Source of the DNA: Stenotrophomonas sp. ZAC14D1_NAIMI4_1
Lineage (GTDB): Bacteria > Pseudomonadota > Gammaproteobacteria > Xanthomonadales > Xanthomonadaceae
Direction of reading: 5' to 3'
Assembly (NCBI RefSeq): GCF_003086775.1
Contig: NZ_CP026001.1
Span: forward strand, 2,382,407-2,446,406
DNA: 64,000 nucleotides
Shown here: piece after piece, positions 8,862 through 20,325 of the stretch
How positions within the stretch are numbered: the first letter of the stretch is position 1
Layout of the letters: each line of letters opens with the position of its first letter
Notes under the pieces: model-generated
Told to the model about the DNA's origin: nothing
What the model saw: only the letters and a program-made list of their open reading frames with translations
Database searches by the model: none
Translations under genes and position numbers: made by a program

Positions 8862-10444
8862 GATGTGTCCTTCTTGGGGGAGAGTGTGGTGCGGCGCGGT
8901 GGCAGCATCTGCAGGAAGCGCTCGGCGGTGCGCAGGCCCAGCGCCATCTGGGTCAATGCCGGGTTGGCGGCCAGCGCGCTGGGGAAGATGGAGTTGTCGC
9001 AGATGAAGAGATTGGGGATGTCGAAGCTGCGGCCGTCGCCATCCACGACCGCGGTTTCAGCCGAATCGCCCATGCGGCAGGTACCGAGGGTGTGGGCCGA
9101 GCGCGCGGCGGCGAAGATGCCGGTAGCACCTGCGGCCTGCCAGATGCGGGTGAGCTGGGCCTGCGCGTGCGCGTCCAGTGCCCTTTCGTTCGCGCCGTAG
9201 CTGAAATCGACCCGAGCGCGCCGCATGCCAAAGGCATCACGCTCGTCGCTGAGGGTCAGCTGGTTGCCGTCCTGTGGCAGGCATTCGCCGTTGATGCCGA
9301 TGCCGGCCAGATGCCGGTAGGAAGAGAGCGCATCCACCAGTGGCTGGCCCCACAGGCCGGCGCCCCGGGCCAGTGTATTGGCCAGTGTGGCTGGCTGCAC
9401 GCCCAGGCTCTGTACCAGGTAGCCCCCAGCGAACGAGGCGTCGTGCGGCCGCACGAAATCTTCTGTGATGAGCGAAGACGGGTAGCCGCGGTTCATGCAC
9501 ATGTCAGCTGCGAAGAACCCCCACACCTGGGTGGCCACGTGGGCCATGAAGTTGCGGCCGACCTGGCCGCTGCTGTTGGCCAGCCCCAGGTTAAGCAGAA
9601 GGCGCGGTGTTTCCACGCCGCCGGCACACAGGAAGGCAGCGGAGCATTTCACCCGGTGCAGGCGATGCTCGCGTTGATAGACCACTGCAGTGATGCGGCC
9701 GTGGGCATCGCGCTCCAGATCCACCACCCGGCTCTGATCGCGAATCGCGGCACCGTGTGCCACGGCCCACGGCAGCCAGGAGGTATCCATGGTGGCCTTC
9801 GCGCCGTTGCTGCAGCCCTGGTGGCATGCGCCGCAGTGGTTGCAGGGCTGGCGCAGACCCCAGTGCGGCTGCTGCCGGGCCTGGCTGACCAGCGCGGCGG
9901 GCGCATCGGTGGCGCGCACGCCCAGTGCATCACAGCCGCGCTGCATGGCCTGGGCGGAAGCGTTGCGCAGCACGGGTGGATAGCCGTATTGGCGGGAGGC
10001 GTCCCACGGATAGTGGGCAGGGCCGGATACACCAATGAACGCCTCGACGCGCTGCACGTACGCCTGCAGCTCTGCCGCTGCGATGGGCCAATCGGCCCCC
10101 TGCCCTGTCAGCGAGCGCAGGCGCAGATCGCGCGGGTCTGGCCGTGGGCAGAATGCACCCCAATGGAGGGTGGAGCCACCCACCCCCTGGCCGGAATTGT
10201 TGGCCCCGAAGGCGGTGGGGGTCTGGCCGCCGCTGAGCCGCTCTTCCATCCAGTAGATGTCGGTGGCCAGTTCGTCTGCGAGGTGGTCATCGGGCGTGAA
10301 CGTTCGACCCGCTTCCAGCACCAGCACCGATACGCCGGCTTCGGCCAGACGGGCTGCCAGCGGCGCGCCGCCTGCACCGCTGCCGATGATGACGGCGTCG
10401 AACGACTGATCTGCGCTGTGGTTTGGCATGGCGTGACTCAGCAT
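8846..10444 (-). CDS. GMC-family FAD-dependent oxidoreductase (gluconate dehydrogenase large-subunit type)
   Basis: About 532 residues. The FAD dinucleotide motif GSGAGGAPLA lies near residue 21; QGVGGSTLHW is the second GMC signature; a cysteine-rich CNHCGACHQGC (about 201-211) and the C-terminal HTLGTCRMG with NPALTQMALG complete the family. Cysteine-rich GMC proteins of this kind resemble the flavoprotein subunit of membrane gluconate/sorbitol dehydrogenases, which oxidise sugars or polyols and pass electrons to a small subunit 3. The start is at ATG 10444 or 10429; the first overlaps the TGA of the upstream gene. That upstream gene carries a subunit-3-like domain, so the two products probably form one complex. 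Confidence 0.9.
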   Translation of the reverse strand: MLSHAMPNHSADQSFDAVIIGSGAGGAPLAARLAEAGVSVLVLEAGRTFTPDDHLADELATDIYWMEERLSGGQTPTAFGANNSGQGVGGSTLHWGAFCPRPDPRDLRLRSLTGQGADWPIAAAELQAYVQRVEAFIGVSGPAHYPWDASRQYGYPPVLRNASAQAMQRGCDALGVRATDAPAALVSQARQQPHWGLRQPCNHCGACHQGCSNGAKATMDTSWLPWAVAHGAAIRDQSRVVDLERDAHGRITAVVYQREHRLHRVKCSAAFLCAGGVETPRLLLNLGLANSSGQVGRNFMAHVATQVWGFFAADMCMNRGYPSSLITEDFVRPHDASFAGGYLVQSLGVQPATLANTLARGAGLWGQPLVDALSSYRHLAGIGINGECLPQDGNQLTLSDERDAFGMRRARVDFSYGANERALDAHAQAQLTRIWQAAGATGIFAAARSAHTLGTCRMGDSAETAVVDGDGRSFDIPNLFICDNSIFPSALAANPALTQMALGLRTAERFLQMLPPRRTTLSPKKDTSWISE

Positions 10445-11781
10445 GGCAGCTGCCACGCGTCGATCATGTCCGCCTCTGTGTGCTCGTAACCGGGGCTCCG
10501 CGTACCTTTGCCGCCGACAGCGAAACCGTCATAGCCGATGGCGGCCCAGGTCGAGGGAAGACTCATCCAGGTTCTGGCGAACAGCGCTCTCGCATCCTCA
10601 AACCAGTGCGCCAGTTGGACGGGGTCCAGTATGGCGTTGTCTGTTGTGGGCGCGCTCTGCTGTTGTACCCGATCAAGCAGTGCGTGCTGTTCAGCAGGGG
10701 TAAGCGTGGCGAATCCGTTGGCGGCCGCATCCAGTTGATCCAAGGCCTGCGCCCATGCCTCGGCGTCGGCAGGCAGATCGGCAAAGCGCCAGCCATCGCT
10801 TTCGTGGTTCACAAGCGAGTGAGCGACGCGCAACGCCAGATCGTTGGGGTCTGCGCCGGGTACGAGACATGTCGCCAAGGCAGCCAGCAGTTTCAGGTGC
10901 CCTGCCGGCATTGCCGACGTCGGCAGCGGTAGCGGTCTCGCATGCCGCGCCAGCAGGCGGGCACGCATGCGCGGTGCGACGCGTTCGGCGTTGAGCAGCT
11001 GAATGAATGCCGGTGGCAGTCCGCCTGCCGCCAGCGGGAGGGCCCACGCGGCAATGCGCTGGGCAAGCCATTCCGGCTGCTCAACAGGGATCAGGTGCGC
11101 GGCGTCCGGCACGACCTCGACGGATGCATGCAGATAGTGCGGTGCGTTCAGTGCGCGTTGTGCCGCTTCGCCCAGATCGCCGTCTTTGGCGCCGGCCAGT
11201 ATCAGCGCGGGGGTGTGCAGGTGCGCGGCCTCTTGCTGGCGATGCTCGCGGCTGCCCTGCTGCAGCCAGGCACGCCAAGCGATGGGATCGGTGCGCAGCA
11301 CATCGAGGATGGCGACTTCGCGGGTCACACCCTGCAGGGGCCGATGTGCATTGGCGTCGATGAATGCTTCAGCATGGAGGCGCGCGGGCGCGCCGTTGGC
11401 GAACCAGCCGAGCATCTTTTCGCGGCGTGCCTCTTCCATGGGCTCAGGGCACGGCGGCGACGCGGCGACCAATACCACGCCCGCGAGACCTGCCAGGCCC
11501 TGTACGCCGTCGCGGCTGCGGGCGGCGATCTGCGTGGCGATCTTGCCGCCCATGCTATGGCCGACGGCAAACCAGCACGCGGGAGCACGCGTAGTGACTT
11601 CTTGCTGAAACCAGTCCACCAGGGCATCGATGTCGGTCGCACCGTCTGCGGTGGTGCCGCCGAAGCCGGGAATATCCAGCGCGACACACTCGAACGCGTC
11701 GCCCAGGGCGCGTTGTACGGCACTCCATTCCCGATGGCTGGCGCCCAGGCTGTGCAGGAGGAAGAGAACGGGACGTTGCAT
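10438..11781 (-). CDS. Alpha/beta hydrolase fused to gluconate dehydrogenase subunit-3-like domain
   Basis: The 447-residue product has two parts. Residues ~1-255 are an alpha/beta hydrolase: LFLLHSLG for the oxyanion region, nucleophile Ser in VGHSMGG, an acidic residue in AGAKDGD and His in DAAHLIP. Residues ~285-447 resemble gluconate 2-dehydrogenase subunit 3: LTPAEQHALL, then WFEDARALFARTWMS and GYDGFAVGGKG near the C-terminus. The ATG at 11781 has GAGG five bases upstream. It is the first gene of an operon with a GMC oxidoreductase (overlapping) and an SDR. The fusion suggests a hydrolase that delivers a substrate to the GMC dehydrogenase; this coupling is inference. Confidence 0.85.
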   Translation of the reverse strand: MQRPVLFLLHSLGASHREWSAVQRALGDAFECVALDIPGFGGTTADGATDIDALVDWFQQEVTTRAPACWFAVGHSMGGKIATQIAARSRDGVQGLAGLAGVVLVAASPPCPEPMEEARREKMLGWFANGAPARLHAEAFIDANAHRPLQGVTREVAILDVLRTDPIAWRAWLQQGSREHRQQEAAHLHTPALILAGAKDGDLGEAAQRALNAPHYLHASVEVVPDAAHLIPVEQPEWLAQRIAAWALPLAAGGLPPAFIQLLNAERVAPRMRARLLARHARPLPLPTSAMPAGHLKLLAALATCLVPGADPNDLALRVAHSLVNHESDGWRFADLPADAEAWAQALDQLDAAANGFATLTPAEQHALLDRVQQQSAPTTDNAILDPVQLAHWFEDARALFARTWMSLPSTWAAIGYDGFAVGGKGTRSPGYEHTEADMIDAWQLPC

Positions 11782-12002
11782 GGTGACCTCGGGATGTAGC
11801 GGCGCGAGCATGGTCGTCGGCCTGTCCACGTGGCGTGCAAGCACGCGTCAACGCGGTGCAACGATCACGTGGCGTTGAGCACTGCCTCACCCTGCCTGCG
11901 CATGCGGCTCTCTAGGTTCAATGCACCCCACGTCTGGACATCCACCATGTGCACCCCCACCGCTGTTCCGGCAGCCTTGCATGCTCGCCGGAGGGTGCGT
12001 TG

Positions 12003-13844
12003 ATGTCGACGTTGCCCGAAGCTGCTTCCCCCGATGCGTCTCCGGTGAGCGATGCCCCGGTGTCCATCGAGCGCAGGAAGGACGGTGCGCTGCCCATTGA
12101 ACAATACTCGGCGCTGGGCGAAGGCCGCTCCGTTGCCTTGACCGGCTGCAATGGTTCCATCGATTGGTGGTGTGCACCCAACATGGACAGCCCGCCGTTG
12201 TTTGATCGGCTGCTGGACGGCAGCAATGGCGGCTACTTCAGCATCGCGCCTACCGAGCCCTGCACCGTCGAACGCCATTACCGCGCGGACAGCAACGTGC
12301 TGGAGACGGTCTTCACCACGGCATCCGGTCGTGCATCGCTGACGGAATCGCTGAACAGCGGCAACGCCGGTCGCCTCCCCTGGTGCGAACTTGCGCGGCG
12401 CATCGAGGGCCTGGAGGGCGAGGTGCATTTTGACGTGCACATCTGCCCCAGCACCCGTGCGCAGTCCGCCAGCCCCTACTGCTCGTCCATTGGCGAACAC
12501 ACGGTCTTCCATGTGCAGCGGTTGCTGGGCGTGGCCATTCATCACCCGGCATTGCAGCTGCGGTGGACCGACGAAGGCGCGCGCGGTGAATGCGCGGTTG
12601 GTGCCGGCGAGCGGGTGACCGTGGCGCTGGTGGTGGGTGAGGACGAGCCGCTGGTTGCGCCGTCGGTGGACGAGGTGGATGGCCGCATCGACCTGACCGA
12701 CCGCGAATGGAAGGCATGGGCGCGCAATGTGTCCTACGACGGCTGGGACCGCGCGACGTTCGTGCGCAGTACGCTGGCGTTGAAGCTGCTGCTGTACTCG
12801 CCCTCGGGTGCCATCGCAGCGGCCGCCACCACGTCGCTGCCCGAGCGTATCGGCGGTGACAAGAATTTCGATTACCGCTATGCCTGGGTCCGCGACGCTG
12901 GGTACACCATCCAGGCCTTCCTGGCCGCCGGTCTGGAAGCGGAATCCAAAGCGGCGTTCACCTGGCTGCTGCGACAGCTGCGGCGCCATGGGCCGAAGGT
13001 GGTCTTCACCCTGGATGGCGAAAAGGTGGAGCCGGTGCAGGAACTGCCCATGCGCGGCTACCGCGATACGCAGCCGGTGGTGAAGGGTAACCTGGCCGGT
13101 GACCAGCACCAGCACGGCATCTATGGCGACATCTTCGAGACCGCGTTCTGTTTTGTGGCGGCTGGCAACATCCTGGATGGCGCCAGCGCGGAGCTGCTTT
13201 CCCGCATTGCCGACCTCTGTGCGGACCACTGGCGCGCAAAGGACTCGGGGATCTGGGAGCTGCCGGAGCTGGAGCATTACACGATGTCCAAGATCAGCTG
13301 CTGGCAGGCGCTGGCGCGGGCGGTCGAGCTGGCCGACCAGGGCCAGCTGCCGACGACCTGCCGCGACCGCTGGCAGCGCGAACGCGACCGCATCAGTGAC
13401 TGGATCGAGACCCATTGCTGGTCCGACGCCCTGCAAGCCTTCGAGATGTACCCCGGCAGCGGCAAGCTGGACGCGTCCGTGGCGCTGGCGGTGCGCTTCC
13501 GCTTTGACGGCAGGGACCGCCTGCTGGCCACCCTGCGCGCCCTCGACCGTGAACTGGGCCAATCCGGCTTCCACTACCGCTATTCGGGCATGCCCGAAGA
13601 AGAGGGCTGCTTCATTGCCTGCTCTTACTGGATGGCAGAAGCGTATGCGCGGCTGGGCTTCGTTGAGGACGCCCGGGCGCGAGTGGATGCATTGAACGGC
13701 GCCCTCGGCCGCTGCCAGGGCGTGCTGAGCGAAATGGTGGACCCGGCCACGGGCCACTACCTCGGCAACACCCCGCAAGGCTTGAGTCACCTGGCCCAGG
13801 TAATGGCCATGGCCACGATTGCAGATACCCAGGGCTGCCCTTGA
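12003..13844 (+). CDS. Glycoside hydrolase family 15 protein (glucoamylase/trehalase-like)
   Basis: A 613-residue GH15 enzyme. The N-terminal beta-sandwich begins IEQYSALGEG and GSIDWWCAPN; the alpha/alpha-barrel has DYRYAWVRDAGYT, and a late MPEEEGCFIACSYW that carries a likely catalytic glutamate. Bacterial members of this type hydrolyse short alpha-glucans or trehalose in the cytoplasm; no signal peptide is visible. GGAGGG sits seven bases before the ATG at 12003. An SDR gene follows after 39 bases on the same strand. With glgX 3 kb downstream it points to alpha-glucan or trehalose turnover under stress. Exact substrate uncertain. Confidence 0.9.
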   Translation: MSTLPEAASPDASPVSDAPVSIERRKDGALPIEQYSALGEGRSVALTGCNGSIDWWCAPNMDSPPLFDRLLDGSNGGYFSIAPTEPCTVERHYRADSNVLETVFTTASGRASLTESLNSGNAGRLPWCELARRIEGLEGEVHFDVHICPSTRAQSASPYCSSIGEHTVFHVQRLLGVAIHHPALQLRWTDEGARGECAVGAGERVTVALVVGEDEPLVAPSVDEVDGRIDLTDREWKAWARNVSYDGWDRATFVRSTLALKLLLYSPSGAIAAAATTSLPERIGGDKNFDYRYAWVRDAGYTIQAFLAAGLEAESKAAFTWLLRQLRRHGPKVVFTLDGEKVEPVQELPMRGYRDTQPVVKGNLAGDQHQHGIYGDIFETAFCFVAAGNILDGASAELLSRIADLCADHWRAKDSGIWELPELEHYTMSKISCWQALARAVELADQGQLPTTCRDRWQRERDRISDWIETHCWSDALQAFEMYPGSGKLDASVALAVRFRFDGRDRLLATLRALDRELGQSGFHYRYSGMPEEEGCFIACSYWMAEAYARLGFVEDARARVDALNGALGRCQGVLSEMVDPATGHYLGNTPQGLSHLAQVMAMATIADTQGCP

Positions 13845-13883
13845 GCCGCCCACTCTCCGCCCGCCCCACGATAAGGATCGACC

Positions 13884-14777
13884 ATGAATGACCGTCTGAA
13901 AATGCAGGACCCGCGCAGCCAGTATCCGCAGCCGCCCTTCCCCGCCCAGCCGCAGCCCGTGCCGGGCAAGGCCGCAGCCATGGATCCGGTGCCGGACCAC
14001 GGTGAAACCAGCTACCAGGGCTCGGGCAAGCTGAGCGGACGCCGTGCGCTGATCACCGGCGCCGACAGTGGTATCGGCCGCGCTGCGGCAATTGCGTATG
14101 CGCGCGAGGGTGCCGATGTCGCCCTGTCCTACCTGCCCTCCGAAGCGTCGGATGCGGAAGAAGTGTTCGCGTTGATCGAGGCCGAAGGCCGCAAGGCCCT
14201 GGCGCTGCCGGGTGACATCACCGACCCGGAATGGTGCGAGACCATGGTGGAGCGCACCGTGGAAGCCTTCGGCGGCCTGGACATCCTGGTGGTCAATGCG
14301 GCCCGCCAGCAATACCGCGAGAGCATTGCCGAGCTGAGCGCGGAAGACTTCGACAAGACGATGAAGACCAACCTGTATGCGATGCACTGGATCTGCCAGG
14401 CGGCGGTTCCGCATCTGCCGGCAGGCGCGTCCGTCATCACCACTGCCTCGGTGCAGGCGTATGACCCTTCGGCGATCCTGCTGGACTACGCCACCACCAA
14501 GGCGGGCATCGTCGCCTACACCAAGGCGTTGTCGGCACAGCTGGTCGAAAAGGGAATCCGCGCCAACGTGGTGGCGCCCGGCCCGTTCTGGACCGCGCTG
14601 CAGTCCTCCGGTGGTCAGCCGACCGAGGCGGTGACCAAGTTTGGTACGCAGGTGCCGATGAAGCGCCCGGGCCAGCCGGTGGAGATCGCGCCGATCTACG
14701 TGCTGCTGGCCAGCCAGGAAGGCAGCTACCTGACCGGTGAAGTGTTCGGCGTCACCGGTGGCGCGGGCATCGCTTGA
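13884..14777 (+). CDS. SDR-family oxidoreductase, YghA-like
   Basis: A 297-residue short-chain dehydrogenase with the long N-terminal proline-rich extension (QYPQPPFPAQPQP) of the YghA/general-stress group. The cofactor motif is TGADSGIG; the usual NNAG is replaced by VNAARQQ, also seen in this group; active-site residues are Ser in TTASVQ and Y-x3-K in YATTKAG. It ends TGEVFGVTGG. GGA-rich sequence (AAGGATCGACC) precedes the ATG. It follows the GH15 gene closely and probably shares its transcript. From the family, it is likely induced by osmotic or oxidative stress; its substrate is unknown. Confidence 0.92.
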   Translation: MNDRLKMQDPRSQYPQPPFPAQPQPVPGKAAAMDPVPDHGETSYQGSGKLSGRRALITGADSGIGRAAAIAYAREGADVALSYLPSEASDAEEVFALIEAEGRKALALPGDITDPEWCETMVERTVEAFGGLDILVVNAARQQYRESIAELSAEDFDKTMKTNLYAMHWICQAAVPHLPAGASVITTASVQAYDPSAILLDYATTKAGIVAYTKALSAQLVEKGIRANVVAPGPFWTALQSSGGQPTEAVTKFGTQVPMKRPGQPVEIAPIYVLLASQEGSYLTGEVFGVTGGAGIA

Positions 14778-14788
14778 GCCTGCGTACG

Positions 14789-14807
14789 CTGAATCTGAAT
14801 TATTCAG
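14789..14807. promoter_or_regulatory. CTGAAT direct and inverted repeats upstream of LOV kinase
   Basis: CTGAAT occurs twice in tandem (14789-14794, 14795-14800) and once inverted as ATTCAG (14802-14807), giving a perfect dyad CTGAAT-T-ATTCAG. This AT-rich patch in GC-rich DNA lies about 100 bases before the LOV kinase start. It could be a regulator site or part of the promoter; no known motif was recognised. Confidence 0.3.
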
Positions 14808-14906
14808 GCTGAACGCGGTCATTTTCACGCGCGTTGTGGCAAGGTGCCGGGCTTTGACGAGCCCGGTGTTTACGCTGGCACCCGTCGCATCCAAGCAGGG
14901 AATGGC

Positions 14907-16532
14907 GTGTCGAACGATCAATTCAAGGGATTCCCCTCACCCGCTGTCAGAAGCCACCAGCAAGCGGGCGTGGGTGACAGACGGTCGGATATCTTTTTCA
15001 GCGCGGTGGAAACCACGCGGATGCCGATGATCATCACCGACCCGCACCAGCCCGATAACCCCATCATCTTCGCCAACCGGGCCTTCGTGGAAATGACCGG
15101 CTACGAGCGCGAGGAGTTGGTTGGCCGCAACTGCCGCTTCCTGCAGGGTCCGGACACCGACCCTGATGCGATTGCCGAGATCCGTGAGGCCATTGCCGAG
15201 ACCCGCGAGGCGGCCACCGAGGTGCTGAACTACCGCAAGGACGGTTCGACCTTCTGGAACGCCCTTTTCGTGTCGCCGGTCTTCGACGATGACGGCACGC
15301 TGGTGTACTTCTTCGGTTCCCAGCTGGACGTGTCGCGGCGACGCGATGCGGAGGATTCGCTGCGCCAGGCGCAGAAGATGGAAGCGCTTGGCCAGCTGAC
15401 CGGCGGCATCGCGCACGATTTCAACAACCTCCTGCAGGTGATGTCCGGCTACCTGGAAATGATCACCGGCACCTCCGAGCAGGAGCTTGGGCCGGACAGC
15501 TTTGTCAGGCGCGCGGCGACGCAGGCGCAGTCGGCGGCCAACAAGGCGGCGGTGCTGACCCAGCAGTTGCTGGCGTTCTCGCGGCGGCAGAAGCTGGAAG
15601 GCCGCACGGTCAACCTGAACTCCCTGGTGTCCTCCACGGTGGAACTGGCCGCCCAACGCGTGGGCGCCGAGGTGGAACTGGAGATGGATCTGGCGCCGGG
15701 CCTGTGGAACTGCAGGATAGACACCACCCAGGCCGAAGTCGCCATCCTCAACCTGGTCATCAATGCGCGTGACGCGTTGAAGGGACGTCCCGATCAGCGG
15801 GTGCTGCTGGCCACGCGAAACGTGGAAGTTTCCAAGAGTGTCTCCTCCGGTGATCTCGACCATCTGCCTGCCGGGCGCCTGGTCTGCATTTCGGTGCAGG
15901 ACAACGGCAGTGGCATGTCGCCGGATATCGTGCGCCGGGTGATGGACCCGTTCTTCACCACCAAGGACGAAGGTGAAGGAACCGGGCTGGGACTGTCCAT
16001 GGTGTATGGCTTCGTCAAGCAGTCCGGCGGCACCGTGCGCATCGCCTCCGAGCCGGGCGTGGGCACCACCGTCAGCCTGTACTTCCCTGCCACGCCCGAT
16101 GCGCTGACCAAGGATGTTGCGCCCTCCAACATGGCCATGGACCGCGGTGGCAGCGAGCGGATCCTGATTGTCGAGGACCGCGATGACGTGGCCGAACTGG
16201 CGCAGATGCTGCTGGAGGCCGGCGGCTACCAGACCCGCGTTGCCAACGATGGGGCATCGGCGCTGGCGCTGCTGGAACAGGGCGAGGTGTTCGATCTGCT
16301 GTTCACCGATCTGATCATGCCGGGCGGCATGAATGGCGTGCTTCTGGCGCGCGAAGCGAAGCGCCGGTTGCCGAGAATGAAGGTGCTGCTGACCACGGGC
16401 TACGCCGAAGCCGGACTCGAGCGCACCGATGCGGGTGGCTCGGAATACGAGGTGCTGAACAAGCCGTTCAACCGGCAGCAGCTGCTGCGCAAGGTGCGGC
16501 TGGTGCTGGAGGGGCCCACGGGCGTTGGCTGA
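14907..16532 (+). CDS. LOV blue-light sensor histidine kinase with receiver domain
   Basis: The 541-residue protein is a hybrid light-sensing kinase. Residues ~28-145 are a LOV/PAS domain with GRNCRFLQG, whose Cys76 should form the flavin adduct, and Gln139 in GSQLDVS at the flavin-flipping position. HisKA follows with phosphoacceptor His170 in GGIAHDFNN, then HATPase motifs [15 protein letters not shown] and [10 protein letters not shown]-terminal receiver starts ILIVEDRDD and has the phospho-Asp in LLFTDLIMP. The GTG at 14907 is chosen because AGGG lies six bases upstream. The product is probably cytoplasmic, with no membrane segment. Its output partner is not visible next door. Confidence 0.93.
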   Translation: MSNDQFKGFPSPAVRSHQQAGVGDRRSDIFFSAVETTRMPMIITDPHQPDNPIIFANRAFVEMTGYEREELVGRNCRFLQGPDTDPDAIAEIREAIAETREAATEVLNYRKDGSTFWNALFVSPVFDDDGTLVYFFGSQLDVSRRRDAEDSLRQAQKMEALGQLTGGIAHDFNNLLQVMSGYLEMITGTSEQELGPDSFVRRAATQAQSAANKAAVLTQQLLAFSRRQKLEGRTVNLNSLVSSTVELAAQRVGAEVELEMDLAPGLWNCRIDTTQAEVAILNLVINARDALKGRPDQRVLLATRNVEVSKSVSSGDLDHLPAGRLVCISVQDNGSGMSPDIVRRVMDPFFTTKDEGEGTGLGLSMVYGFVKQSGGTVRIASEPGVGTTVSLYFPATPDALTKDVAPSNMAMDRGGSERILIVEDRDDVAELAQMLLEAGGYQTRVANDGASALALLEQGEVFDLLFTDLIMPGGMNGVLLAREAKRRLPRMKVLLTTGYAEAGLERTDAGGSEYEVLNKPFNRQQLLRKVRLVLEGPTGVG

Positions 16533-16655
16533 GCGTTGCACTGCCCTGCGGCGGGCAACCTGGGCTGAATCCCGTCATGGCATTGCATTGCACGCGCGGC
16601 GCGCAGCTCCCACCTGATCTCTGCGCCCACGCATGGGCGCTCTCAGGAGAAATAC

Positions 16656-17132
16656 ATGCCGCACCATGAAAAAATCGCCTTGTCCGGCGTCGTTGAACAC
16701 GTGTTTGCCCACCGCTTCACGCTGCTGGCAGATGGCCAGCCCTATCTGGCCGATCTGGGGCCCAAAGGTGCAGACGCCTTTTCCATCGAGCCGGGCCTTC
16801 CAGTCAGCCTGGAGGGTGAACGACGTCCGTCGGAGATCAAGGTGCTGAGCATTGCCCGCACTGGCGGCACGCGGGTGGAGATCGAGCACAAGAAGCCGCA
16901 CCATGGGAAGGCGCATCATGCGGGGAAGCACGCAGACGCAGATCCCGCCGCAGCACTGGACGCCGTGAAGCAGGCGGGGTGGACACCTGCCGGTGAGCCG
17001 CAGCGTCACCCCAAGCACTTCGAAGTACTGGCCCGGCAGAAGGGCGGCGACTGGATGGAACTGCACGTTGATTTCGGCGGGACCATTTACAAGCAGAAGC
17101 CCGCAGCCACGCACAAGTGGGATATTGCGTAA
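16656..17132 (+). CDS. Conserved hypothetical protein, histidine/lysine-rich linker
   Basis: I do not recognise a family. The 158-residue soluble protein begins HHEKIALSGVVEHVF, has a small beta-rich N-terminal half, then a His/Lys/Ala-rich linker (KKPHHGKAHHAGKHAD), and a C-terminal half ending FGGTIYKQKPAATHKWDIA that looks like a second compact domain. AGGAGA lies just before the ATG at 16656, so translation should be strong. A rho-independent terminator follows directly. It is a single-gene unit between the LOV kinase and glgX. The His-rich linker could bind metal, but that is a guess. Confidence 0.75.
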   Translation: MPHHEKIALSGVVEHVFAHRFTLLADGQPYLADLGPKGADAFSIEPGLPVSLEGERRPSEIKVLSIARTGGTRVEIEHKKPHHGKAHHAGKHADADPAAALDAVKQAGWTPAGEPQRHPKHFEVLARQKGGDWMELHVDFGGTIYKQKPAATHKWDIA

Positions 17133-17138
17133 GTAGAT

Positions 17139-17170
17139 GAAGCCCCGCATGAGCGGGGCTTCTTTGTATT
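17139..17170 (+). terminator. Rho-independent terminator
   Basis: GAAGCCCCGC (17139-17148) and GCGGGGCTTC (17153-17162) form a perfect ten-base stem with loop ATGA, followed by TTTGTATT. It ends the hypothetical gene at 16656-17132 and may also serve the convergent glgX, which stops at 17173. Confidence 0.88.
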
Positions 17171-17172
17171 GC

Positions 17173-19317
<2,145 letters not shown>

Positions 19318-19405
19318 GGGGGAGGCTCTGTATGCCGGCTGCGGGCTTGCAACCGGGGAGCGCAGAGCATCCCTTTCATGCTGTAGAGGCTGCGTGGCGG
19401 CGGCA

Positions 19406-19696
19406 TCACGCAGAATTGCGGCGGCCGGAGCGCGGCAGGCTGTCAAAGACCCCTTGGCCGATCGCCTGGCGATTGCTGCAATGGGTGCAGCTCAATACGG
19501 CGCCCCCGGAAATCGCTGTCAGTCCGACCGGCTCGCGCGCGACGAAGTCGCTGTCGCAGGTGTGGCAGTGCGCGTGCACCTTGACGATGCTCGGCCCGTC
19601 CGGTCGAGCGACGTCCAGGCATTCAACCTGGTCCAGTCGAAAGCGGCCGGTTTCGCCGGCGGCACCGCAGCTGTGGTGTTCCTCTCGCTCGCACAT
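19406..19696 (-). CDS. Small zinc-ribbon-like hypothetical protein
   Basis: A 96-residue protein with two CxxC pairs, CHTCDSDF and CTHCSNRQ, about 26 residues apart, a layout that suggests a zinc ribbon. The central part LDQVECLDVARPDG is regular enough to look coding, and an ATG at 19696 has GGA seven bases upstream. It lies upstream of glgX on the same strand, 88 bases away, and is divergent from the BLUF gene. No family was recognised. An accidental open frame remains possible. Confidence 0.5.
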   Translation of the reverse strand: MCEREEHHSCGAAGETGRFRLDQVECLDVARPDGPSIVKVHAHCHTCDSDFVAREPVGLTAISGGAVLSCTHCSNRQAIGQGVFDSLPRSGRRNSA

Positions 19697-19874
19697 ATGG
19701 TTTCCAGCCGTGGCGTTTGGTGCAGCATCCTGCTTTGCCGGGGAACATGGCGTGCTGCGCCCCTGATCCCTGCGTGAAGACGGGGGAAAGTCGGGAAATC
19801 CACTGGGCGGAAATGGTCAAGCGGACCACGGCTGGAAGGAGTACCTTGTTTCCAACCCATGACCGGACCCCTCC

Positions 19875-20294
19875 ATGCTGCGTGCTGTCGCCTACCGAAG
19901 TGTTGCCGTGCCGGGAATTGATGCGCTACGCCTCGAGCGCATCGTGGAGGGCGCCCAGCGCTTCAACCGGATGGCGGGCGTGACCGGTGCCATGCTGTTC
20001 GATGGGGCACGCTTCCTGCAGTACGTTGAGGGGCCAGCGGATGGGATCGAGGGGGCGATCGGGCGCATCCGCGCCAGTGCCGACCATGATCGGTTGCACA
20101 TGCTGGGCGATGCCGTGATCGATGCGCGTCGATTTCCCGCGTGGGACATGAGCTGCCTCATGCAGCCCAATACCGTGCTGGACCGGTTGTTCGTCGCTCG
20201 CTGGGGAACCGTGGACCACTCGCTTGATGATTCCGGCACGCATGTCGGTGGGGTGGTTCTTCTGCGCCGCTTGCTGGAACGACCGGACGCGTAG
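19875..20294 (+). CDS. BLUF-domain blue-light photoreceptor
   Basis: A 139-residue single-domain BLUF protein that should bind FAD non-covalently and sense blue light. The light-switch residues are in place: Tyr7 (AVAYRS), Asn31 in RFNRMAGVTG, Gln49 in FLQYVEG, and the Trp90/Met92 pair in PAWDM. There is no fused output domain, so it must act through a partner protein. The ATG at 19875 has no obvious Shine-Dalgarno sequence. It is divergent from the zinc-ribbon/glgX genes and followed by a decayed Fic gene. Confidence 0.93.
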   Translation: MLRAVAYRSVAVPGIDALRLERIVEGAQRFNRMAGVTGAMLFDGARFLQYVEGPADGIEGAIGRIRASADHDRLHMLGDAVIDARRFPAWDMSCLMQPNTVLDRLFVARWGTVDHSLDDSGTHVGGVVLLRRLLERPDA

Positions 20295-20325
20295 CCGCCA
20301 TTTGCGGCTCGGTGGAGAAATGCAC

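Noticed and set aside
11865..14921. Open frame of about 1000 codons on the minus strand
   Set aside because: It is opposite the GH15 and SDR genes, which have strong family motifs and ribosome sites; the antisense product is a His/Gln/Arg-rich shadow.
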